From the NCBI RefSeq assembly GCF_021130785.1, contig NW_025778857.1, forward strand, positions 1 through 64,000: a stretch of 64,000 nucleotides of DNA. Reading direction: 5' to 3'. Numbering within the stretch: the first letter of the stretch is position 1; every line of letters starts with the position of its first letter. Origin of the DNA: Homalodisca vitripennis (Eukaryota > Arthropoda > Insecta > Hemiptera > Cicadellidae). The notes beneath the pieces were generated by a model, which was not told the origin of the DNA, made no database searches, and saw nothing but the letters and a program-made list of their open reading frames with translations. Both the position numbers and the translations under genes were made by a program. Shown piece after piece: positions 55,520 to 64,000 of this stretch.

Positions 55520-57560
55520 TAAAAATTCTACTGTAATGCTTCTGACATGCACAAAAAACCAATTGAAAAAAGATTTATTTTGTCGTAATGATGCACGTGC
55601 AAAAGCGGCATACTGTAGCGCACGCAATAAACTCAATTACGCCGTTAGAAAGGCAAAAAAAGATTATTTTATGGCAAAATTAAAGTGCAGTGACTCAAAA
55701 TCTTTCTGGGCAACCTTGCGCGCAGGAGATCTAAAGGTGGGCACTGTTGGCGGTTTTGTATCGGTTAATATTTCCCGGATGAAATTAACCGCTACTTTGC
55801 TGGCTTGGGCTGCGATAACAGTGTGAACCCGGAATGGCTCGGTTTTTATAAGCACGCTCCTTGCGAAAAGGTGCAAGATAAATTTCGGTTTCGGCAGGTG
55901 AGCGAGAGTGAGGTAAAAAACATTATGAACAGTATCTCCACAGCGGCTTTTGGCATTGACGGAATTTCAATCATCATGGACAGAGCAGTTAGTCCTTTCT
56001 GTATCGGGGCTATCACGCATATCATTAACTCTCTCTCTCCTCTGGCCGAGTACCTTCTGGATGGAAAAAAAGCCTGGTCATCCCTCTTCCCAAAAATAGT
56101 AATCCTACAAGTATGTCCGAGCTTAGGCCCATTTCCATTTTACCACTTCTGTCTAAGGTATTGGAAATAATTGTGACAAATCAGTTGGTTTCCTTCCTGG
56201 AGTGCAGCGGTGTTTTGCCCGATAGTCAGTCTGTTTTTCGCCAGGGATAAGAATTTCTGTAGTAGTTTAGCTGCTCTAGATTTCTCACATGCATTCGATT
56301 CAGTGAATTTTGATATGTTTTTGGCTAAGCTGCATTACTACGGTTTTGGTCAGGTTTCAACAATGTGGTTTCGCTCTTATCTGATCGACAGAACCCAGGT
56401 AACCAGGGTAAATGATCATCTTTCAGGGATTGCTCTCAAGGAGTCAGGGGTTCCTCAGGGTAGCTGCTTAGGTCCTATTATGTTTCTATTGTATACTGCG
56501 GATCTTAATCTTGAGTTATCATTCTGTTCCCTTTACTCCTACGCTGATGACACTCAGCTTGTGTTGTCATATCCTCCATTACAGTCTTCCTTGGCAATGC
56601 AGCAGATTAATGCTGATTTGTCGAGGGTCAGGCTCTGGGCTGACGATCACGGGCTTCAGTTGAATCCAAGAAAAGCGTTCACTTGTTAATTTAACCCCTC
56701 TTCAAATGCAGTCTTTCTTGGTAATGGACCCTTGGGAGGTGTTCCTTTGCAGGTTTCGGACACAGTAAAAATCCTTTCGTGTTATTTGTGACAAGCAGTT
56801 AACCTTCTTGAACCATGTTCAAAATATCAATCGTGGTGTAATGAATAGGTCAAGAGTGTTGTTTAGGTTTAAGGGGTTACTCCAGGAGGAAGTGAAACTG
56901 AATATTGTCAAAGCTGTGGTTTTCCCAGTTATTGTTTATGCTCTTCCTGTATTTGGGGGAAGATTGACCCTTGAGGGTGCGGTCCTGATTGATAGGTTGC
57001 AGAAATCTGCTGTAAGATTTGTGTACGGCTTGAAAAAATTTGATCACGTTAGCCAGTATCACCGTACAGCAAGGATCCTCCCGATAAAGTGCATTTTCAA
57101 ACTTCAGGTGGCTTGCCTTATTCACAAGGTGTTGCTGACGGAAAAAACCCTCTTACCTCAGGGGGATGCTACAGACCCGGGCTGAGATTAGGGACTGTCA
57201 CACTCGGCAGGACGCCATGCTGGAGGTGCCCAGGGTCAGGCTGGAGATAGGGAGGAATGGATTTCGATACTTTGGCCCCCAGATATACAACAGTGTCCCT
57301 CACAGTCTAAAGGCTTATGGATATTCCTTGTTTAAAGACAATCTCAGACTGGCTTTGGATGAGGAGTGTTTCACCCCTAAATAGCTGTTTATGTATTAGA
57401 GGTTAGATTAGTTTAATTTTCTATTTCTCGGATGATGATATAGATTAGTACGTGCCTTGATTAAAAATGTATGACGAGTTATTTTGAAAAACAACAATGT
57501 AATGTTGAAAATCGCTTCAAATTATTACGTTATTATTATTATTATGAGTACACAAAAACA
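55520..57560 (+). mobile_element. 5'-truncated non-LTR retrotransposon
   Basis: Begins inside the linker before RT (no endonuclease domain) and ends in a TTATTATTATTATTATG tract near 57,555, a simple-repeat 3' tail like those of I/Jockey-type elements. 5' truncation is the usual fate of these elements. Base composition is clearly less AT-rich than its surroundings. Confidence 0.8.
55536..57384 (+). pseudogene. Non-LTR reverse transcriptase relic
   Basis: Pieces in changing frames: a basic linker (KLNYAVRKAKKDYF), a FGIDGISI block, then RT motif A region ALDFSHAFDSVNF (about 56,280), the GVPQGSCLGPIMFLLY block (about 56,450), the catalytic SYADDTQLVLSY (about 56,540) and the thumb/C-terminal part (FPVIVYALPVFGG; then RVRLEIGRNGFRYFGPQIYN near 57,250). 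Frame breaks near 55,790, 56,180, 56,690 and 57,180 inactivate it. Order and motifs fit the Jockey/I/CR1 group; I cannot say which clade. Confidence 0.85.
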
Positions 57561-58430
57561 GATATTTACACATAGCAGAATTTTCGAATAGATAGTTTTT
57601 TATTTCTAATTATTACGGCATTAATTAATTTATTAGTATCCTGCAATGGAACTATTTGTATATTTTGAACGATTGAGGTCAGTAGCGTTGTGACTAGAAT
57701 TATTTCTGAGCCCACACTCCACTGAACCTCGTCACTACATTGAGCCAAATATAAACTCAGTTAAATATAATAATAGTTTAATATAAAATGAGATTTCCAT
57801 TAATGCATTGATGTGAATGTCGGTAGCAACGGATCAAGTTATAAATTCAAAACCAAGAAGTGATGTTAAGCTAAAAATTACTTAATATTTTTCATGCTTA
57901 TATTTCTTATACGAGGTCTTTATTTTCAATGAATTTTTACATGAACAGAAATTATTATGAATCATTATACTTAGTTCTTAATAGTATGAAAAAGGTCCAC
58001 GTAGTTCACCTTTCTTGACTACATTGTGACAGAACCACACTGTACTTAATCCGTAATTTATTTTATACCTTGTAACATGACGCGACAAGTACCCGACTCG
58101 TAGCTATATCAGAGAACAATCTCTGCCTAACAAATTGTTTTAAAGAGAGAGGTCCTAGAACTGTGACGAAGAATCACATTGGTTCCACACGATATAGAGT
58201 GATAATTATGAGTTCAGTATCAATATTATCCAGAACTTGACTCATAATAAACTTCAACTTAGTTAACAGTATTGTTTAGTTGAAATTTATGATAAATACA
58301 CAAAATGTTATGTGCAATAATTCTCCTATGAAAAGTGTAAATTTCCGTTACCTCGTATTTCATGCGTAATTGTTATGTCTAGGGATTATTGCAGCACGGA
58401 ATGAGAAATATTAGCAGGAGTAGTATACTT
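57561..58430. other. Intergenic, no gene seen
   Basis: AT-rich sequence with no recognisable coding or repeat structure. Confidence 0.5.
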
Positions 58431-58433
58431 TGG

Positions 58434-58862
58434 CCGTTGCTGGGACAACGCACCCGAGACCGGATCTGGGACAAACCGTGTGAGACCGAATCTGGGACAG
58501 AATTTTTAGAGAGCGACTAAGAGTGTGAGTACGGGTGGTCAGAACCGCGCCGCGCGAATCACCACGCATGTCATCGCTGTCCCGCCACCGCGCAGACACC
58601 ACGCGTTGTTACTGTAAGTATGCAAGCAATCGGCACGCGCCTCGTCAGCAGCACCGCGCCGCGCGACTGCTGAAACACCGTCATCGCCAAGCAATTGGCA
58701 CGCGCCTCGTCATCACCGCGCCGCGCGACTGCTGAACCGTCACCACCACCGCGCCGTGTGAGACACCGCGTGTTGTTTCTATAAGTATACAAACAATCGG
58801 TACGCGCCTCGTCACTGTCCAGTCACCGCCGCGCCGCGCGAGACACCGCACCTTATAAATTA
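58434..58862. repeat. GC-rich direct-repeat region before the second Polinton
   Basis: A local GC island in an AT-rich window. Two kinds of direct repeat are present: GAGACCGGATCTGGGACA-like (58,455-58,500, two units) and GCACGCGCCTCGTCA with CACCGCGCCGCGCGA (58,535-58,855, about four units), with AAGTATGCAAGCAATCGGCA-like pieces between. It ends just before the integrase relic. It could be a control or terminal region of the second Polinton, or a separate satellite. The open frames across it are composition artefacts. Confidence 0.6.
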
Positions 58863-58899
58863 CTAGTTTGGTATAATTGTAAGTGTATTGTGGATATTA

Positions 58900-59762
58900 T
58901 CAGGAATTAATGAAGCAGAAAAGTCGGAAAGAAATCCTGCTTCGAGCATTAGAGGTTCATAAACCTGTGGTTAAGCGATTCCCTAAGAGAAAAATTGTAA
59001 CTTTGGGTATTGATGATTTGTGGGCTGCAGACCTTGTTGTAATGATTAGGTTTTCAAAGGAAAATGATGGATTCAGATACATACTTAATGTAATTGATTC
59101 GTTTTCAAAATATGCGTGGTCAGAACCATTAAAAACTAAAAGCTCACAAGAGGTTACTAAATCGTTTGGTAAAATATTAAGAAGAGCGAAATTGGTTGGT
59201 CACAAACCCCCCGAACCTTCTTCACACGGATAAAGGACGAGAATTTGTTAATAAGGAATTTAGAGAGTTTTTACACAAAAAAATCAAATAAAGTTATACC
59301 ATACTGAAAATGAGGAAAAAAAGTGCCATTATAGAGCGTGTTTCCATAGAACTCTCAATGAAAAAATGAAATGAAAGTGCACTTTGAAATTCAAAACTCT
59401 TTTAGATGGGTGTCACATTTACAGAAGCTTCTACGTCAATATAACAGTAAATTTCATAGCACTATAAAGATGAGCCCATCAGAACGTGAATTCAAGCAAT
59501 GAACAAACTTTAAGAAACATGTACGCAAACACTGGACGATGTCTAGTATTCAGACCCAAACTTTCGGTTGGAGACCGTGTAAGAATTACTATAAAGAAAG
59601 ATGTATTTGGGAAATAAATACCGCAGAAATTGGACAAGAGAAATTTTTCGGATTGTGGCTGTCAACAAAAACTTGCCCTGTTACCTACAAAATCGCAGAC
59701 CAGTCTAGTGAGGAAATAATAGGATCGTTTTATGAAAAAGAGTTACAAAAAACTATGTTCTA
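58900..59762 (+). pseudogene. int: Polinton integrase relic (second lineage)
   Basis: The N-terminal basic stretch leads into LGIDDLWAADLV (first catalytic Asp), VIDSFSKYAWSEPL, then after a one-base shift HTDKGREFVNKEF (second Asp), YHTENE and IIERV (Glu). NSKFHSTIKMSPSE and a C-terminal chromodomain-like barrel (GDRVRI-type start near 59,570; EEIIGSFYEKELQKT at the end) complete it. All three catalytic residues survive, but at least five frame breaks separate them. Confidence 0.8.
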
Positions 59763-59849
59763 GTCAAATGTATTAATAATGCTCTCATCCTTCCTTCCAC
59801 TCATCCCACACACCCACCCTCTTCCTACTCCTCTCCCTATTCTCATCCA

Positions 59850-60262
59850 TCCATACCTCATCCTTTTCCATCGTCAATCGCCCATACAATAAGAGAGTAG
59901 CCAGCTCTATAATAATGGTGTTTTCTCCTGCTATCAAGACAAACAGCATTTCTCAATGCTACGGAATGGTCTTCGAAGATCATCAGTCAAGAAATGTTTC
60001 GAATTGTGGAGAAGAGGTTACGGCATCTAACCTATCCCGCCACCCAAAAAACAAAGAAGTGCATCCATACCTCATCCTTTTCCATCGTCAATCACCCATA
60101 CAGTAAGAGAGTAGCCAGCTCTATAATAATGGTGTTTTCTCCTGCTTAGCAAGCAAACAGCATTTCTCAATGCTACGGACGGTCTTCGAAGATCATCAGT
60201 CAAGAAATGTCCGAATTGTGGAGCTGAGGTTACTGCATCTAACCTATCCCGCCACCAAAAAA
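59850..60262 (+). repeat. Tandem duplication, ~211-bp unit, covering a zinc-finger start
   Basis: Units begin CATCCATACCTCATCC at 59,850 and 60,062 and both contain TATAATAATGGTGTTTTCTC and the first zinc-finger segment. The second unit continues into the polymerase-like gene, so the first is a partial 5' duplicate. Confidence 0.8.
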
Positions 60263-63200
60263 CAAAGAAGTGTTATGTCAGCAGCGTCAAATCCACCAGC
60301 TTATGCTTCTTCCAACGGATTCAATGAAAAAACCTCCTTCGATGAAACAAGTATGTTTAAGGTGTGGTGCTGAAGTCAGGAACTCCTCCATGTCCCGCCA
60401 TAAAAAAAACAAAGAAATGCATGTCCACGTTAGACAGACAAACTCCGGATTTTGATATGTCTATGTTGGAAAACTACGCTGATGCTCGTGAGTGACAATC
60501 AATTCCAGAACGTGATTGCTGATTTTGATATGTCTATGTTGCCAGAGTCCTATTCAAATCTCAGACCTGAAGAACAAGACGCGATTGCTGATTTTGATAT
60601 GTCTATGTTGCCAGAGTCCTATTCAAATCTCAGACCTGAAGAACAAGACGCGATTGCTGATTTTGATTTGTCTATGTTAGACACTCCAGATTTCTATTCC
60701 AAAATTAGAGCTATAATTTGGTCCATCTACAGCTGACGCTCCAAAGTTTGAACCACCAGTAAAAAGGATACACCCCGATTCATCGAAAATTATATCAATA
60801 CTTGGTCCACCACCATTTGAAGTTCGGGATAAGTCAGACTATTCACTGCATATACCATATAGTCCTGTATACCATTCACCACTACATATCCCAGAGAGTC
60901 CAACATACAAACGTGCTTAGTCCGACCGATGTACGTGCTCAAATAAAACCCCAGAAGAAACCGTGTCCAAAATGCAGTAAGGAAATAACGGTTTCCAACA
61001 TGGCTCGGCACCAAAAATCTCAGAAATGTGCCAGACTACCAGCATGGTATGACATATAACGAACGTCTGAAAAAGATGGAAATCAAACCAGCTCCTAAAA
61101 GTAAAATGTGTTGGATTTGTGAAACACAATAGAGTCATCCAACTGGAACCGTCACAAACAATCGAAACGCCATATCCGTTTGTTAGCACTTCATGAAGGT
61201 CCTCGATACAGGAGTGAAATATTACCCATTACGAGACTGACACCAAGACTGCCGGCACCCACTCCAGACATCAACATGCTGGTAAAGAAATACCCAAAAC
61301 GACCAAGGGAAGTCAAACAAGTACCGAAGGTCAATACAAACGATATAGCTCTTGAAGCGATGATCCGAAAACCGACTAGACCACAAAAGATTCCTACAGG
61401 TAGTGAAAAAGATTATTAGTGAGACACCGACTAGTACAATTAATAGTGAGAATTCGATTAGCCCTACCATGGAAGAGAGACAGCTTCTGTCTGAAAACAG
61501 AATCACCTTCAACACCTCATGTGGTTCCGGTACGTACTCCAGAGGAGTCACAGACAATACTTGATGAAATATCAGAAGTCCAGTCGGCATTCACGGGAAG
61601 ATTGAAAACGTATGTGATTATGAACAAACGTGGGATCAAAGATCCAAAAATTGTTTCTTGAGATATGCAAACCACTCGTTGTTGACAAACTTCAGGATGC
61701 TGTAAAAGAAAAGAATCTTAAAGGTAAACATGGTTTATCATGCTGAATTCAAGAAAATAATAAACGATGTGGAGGTGACTCAAGTCATGAACTTTAAAAC
61801 AAAAAATGAAATTCTTTATCCGATAACAAACGTACTCTGTCTGACTATCTATATACTACACAGCAATAACTTAAACGATGCTTGGTTGAGATGATTGGGT
61901 CAGTGTTTGATGGCAAACGGTTCTCATACTGGTACACTTAAAAAATGTGTGTGAAAAGGATCTTGGAGATCAGAGTCCAACACGATACGTTCCTTTTCAC
62001 GGGATTCCAGCTATGTGGTTCCTACCAAAAACGGATTCATATCCAAAAAAGGCTCGTTATTTAATGTAACAATAAAACGAAGATCAGAAAGAAATGTTTT
62101 AATGGTGGTCTATTCATGGGCAGCTTTTACATTCCATGTTAAGGTTCATCCAGAAAGAATCAGCAATTTAACAGCAACCTTTCAAAACGACCGGAGCTGC
62201 TTCATGCACTAGGCCCAACTTGCCGAACTGCCCCCCATGAAACTTGATGATATAGAACAATAGTTTGAACAGACCGTCTAGTGCGAATTTCTGTTAATGT
62301 CTATGCTTAATAGATTGACCAAGTCTCCTCACGATCACCTACTTCCCCGCCTGAGAATTAACTGATAACGACGACATGGAAAAACATGTTTCCTAATCTA
62401 CGTCGTTTCATGCAACGGAGAATAAACCAAACACTCACACTACATGCTGGAAATCCCCCCAAGAGATAGTGTCCCGTTTGGTTAGGTTCAACAGATCATC
62501 ACGCACTATGGACATATATGATCGTGGAATATTGCAACTAGGTGTTTTGCAACACTTTTACCAGAGGACGAGGAATTTACTCATAAAAGGCATTCAGAGA
62601 AGACTGTTAACCACACACACGATGCTAGTGAAATTGGAACTAACCAGAGCCAGGAACTGATAATTAGATTGATAAAAGATCTTCAATTGCTCAATGAGAT
62701 GTGCACCTTTGTGATTATGTATCGACAGTACTTTGAATGCTTGTTCCTTGCACCATATTACTCAAACATCTGTTCAACCCATGTAAAAGTGGATTGGTAA
62801 TGGTAAATCAACCAGTCGTTCACGTAATTAAATAATCAGAAAACCATTAAATAGCCGATTATCCCTTCTGTATGTTATGGGGCTTATGTCCCAGAAAGAC
62901 CGGCTTTTCCATACACCACCGATTAAATACTACTTGGAGACGAGCTGCTGCACATTGTCACTTTTGGTTCTAAAATCATTTGATTGAGGATGAGTCGATA
63001 AGGATTTAAATGACACTTTACAAGAGGTGATAAGCAATTAGTACCCCATGCAAGTTGATGACACAAAGAGCAAATCAGGACAATGTTCGTTGAACTCTAC
63101 CTACTCACGTGATCATATCTGTGGAAATTTTCTTGGGTGCATGATCCGTTGCTCTAAAGACCATAAACCATTTGACGGGATTTGTTGTAGAGAGAGCAGG

Positions 63201-64000
63201 CTTCAACAAACAAGTGATTAACATCAATTTCAAAAAAAACCTAGGGTTCATTTCCTGGTTATTTTGTCATTCATTAACTTTATCGCACGGTTTCACGATC
63301 ACTCACCCATTTTCCATTTTAAAGAGTTTGGTTCAAGTTCCAAAATTCGGCATTATCATTGATAACCCATACAATCCGAGGAGCGGCTACAACTTTCCTT
63401 TTACGGGTCAGTGTGGAAGGTGGAAATTGAACATACGATTTCATCGATTCATTCACAAGTCTTCTCACATGATTCACAACAAAGGAAGTCTCCGACTTAG
63501 GTTGGTAAAGAATCTGGTCACGAGATCTACAATTCAAAACACATCCTCCAATCCACTATTAACACAATGGATAAGGACCTCATTTTATTGCTACGGAAAA
63601 GGAGTGTATACCTCTACTGACTACCCATTGGACAAGTAATTAGAAACAATACTATAGGTGTGAAACATACCTTGCCCCTACGTCAAAAGGAAAGAAAATT
63701 ATTATGATAGACTGAATAACACCAACCAACATAAACAAATCGAAAGATTTTTACTAAACATGCGTCCGCGCACTGAGTACTGGACCCGGCCATTAACTTC
63801 ATTCAGTAAACATGAAAGAATATACAATGCTATATAACGAAAACCCGGAATAGTTCTTCGCCTGCGTTGCAGAGTGTATATGGAAAAACCTTTCAGGGAC
63901 TGTATGTCTCAATTACATACTAAATTCAGATCCTCGCCATCGGTATTTCACAGCACCTGGGATTCGGCGTTGGAACGGAGCAATGCTTAAAAATGTACAA
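60092..64000 (+). pseudogene. polB: Zinc-finger DNA polymerase B relic (second Polinton), incomplete
   Basis: Four zinc fingers of a C-x2-C...RH...C/H type: CPNCGAEVTASNLSRH (60,205), CLRCGAEVRNSSMSRH (60,385), CPKCSKEITVSNMARH (60,965) and a broken one near 61,110. Between them a 69-bp unit encoding an acidic ADFDMSMLPESYSNLRPEE stretch is repeated. Further on, FKTKNEILYPITN (61,800), an LPKTD...KKAR stretch and PERISNL/PMKLDDIE blocks (62,000-62,270) match the N-terminal region of Polinton polymerases. LLLRK (63,580) and YFTAPGI with W.GAMLK (63,940) match the palm approach. Frame breaks are frequent. The catalytic palm lies beyond the window. Confidence 0.7.

Larger units (their letters stand above)
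58880..64000 (+). mobile_element. Second, divergent Polinton relic (right end outside window)
   Basis: Integrase followed by a zinc-finger polymerase B, both on the plus strand and badly decayed. Protein similarity to the 19.6-33.5 kb lineage is visible, but nucleotide similarity is not, and gene order differs (integrase upstream of, not downstream from, the polymerase). No terminal repeat was identified. Confidence 0.75.

Noticed and set aside
58535..58792. Arg/His-rich open frames on both strands
   Set aside because: Composition artefact of the CG-rich direct repeats.
1..64000. Bacterial or free viral contig
   Set aside because: LTR and non-LTR retrotransposons, mariner elements, microsatellites and a segmental duplication surround the Polintons, so this is animal chromosomal DNA.
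1..64000. tRNA or rRNA genes
   Set aside because: No cloverleaf with A/B boxes and no rRNA-like sequence was recognised by eye; a tRNA scan would be needed to exclude small ones.

Overview
The window is AT-rich nuclear DNA from an animal, most likely an arthropod and probably an insect. It is packed with selfish DNA: a decayed Ty3/Gypsy retrotransposon, Polinton/Maverick (adintovirus-like) elements, DD41D and DD34D mariner-like transposons, a non-LTR retrotransposon and many TA and CA microsatellites. I see no convincing host gene, no rRNA or tRNA, and nothing bacterial. The host guess rests only on the mix of transposon families and base composition.

Layout. 1-3,760: Ty3/Gypsy relic on the minus strand (RNase H, RT, zinc knuckle, gag, then a primer-binding-site-like sequence). 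6,281-16,198: two broken Polinton pieces fused in opposite orientation. 16,225-19,568 and 33,512-35,815: the two halves of a non-coding block, duplicated at 48,405-54,425. 19,619-33,466: a nearly complete 13.85-kb Polinton that splits the first copy of that block. 35,816-37,978 and 41,877-44,152: two DD41D transposons. 54,742-55,170: a mariner fragment. 55,520-57,560: a 5'-truncated non-LTR element. 58,880-64,000: a second, divergent, decayed Polinton (integrase, then a zinc-finger DNA polymerase B) running off the right edge.

The 13.85-kb element has 191-bp terminal inverted repeats with no mismatch seen and TATATA on both sides. The duplicated block preserves the uninterrupted target with a single TATATA. 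It encodes a protein-primed DNA polymerase B, packaging ATPase, adenain-type protease, major and minor capsid proteins, a phospholipase-A2-type capsid-associated protein, a small hydrophobic virion-type protein, a coiled-coil fibre-like protein, a Bro-N protein, zinc-ribbon proteins and a possible poxvirus VLTF3-like late transcription factor. Many genes carry single-base frameshifts. The integrase is missing, although the 6.3-16.2 kb relic retains it between polymerase and zinc-ribbon genes.

Three observations stand out. Most genes of the element begin at a shared T-rich plus TAAATGG signal resembling a pox-type late promoter, in an element that appears to carry a VLTF3-like factor. Copies of a Bro-N gene segment carry a short palindrome at the same codon position whose stem sequence differs between copies while remaining self-complementary. 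The duplicated block provides an empty site that fixes the ends and target duplication of the element. All functional statements are readings of the sequence; no database search was made.
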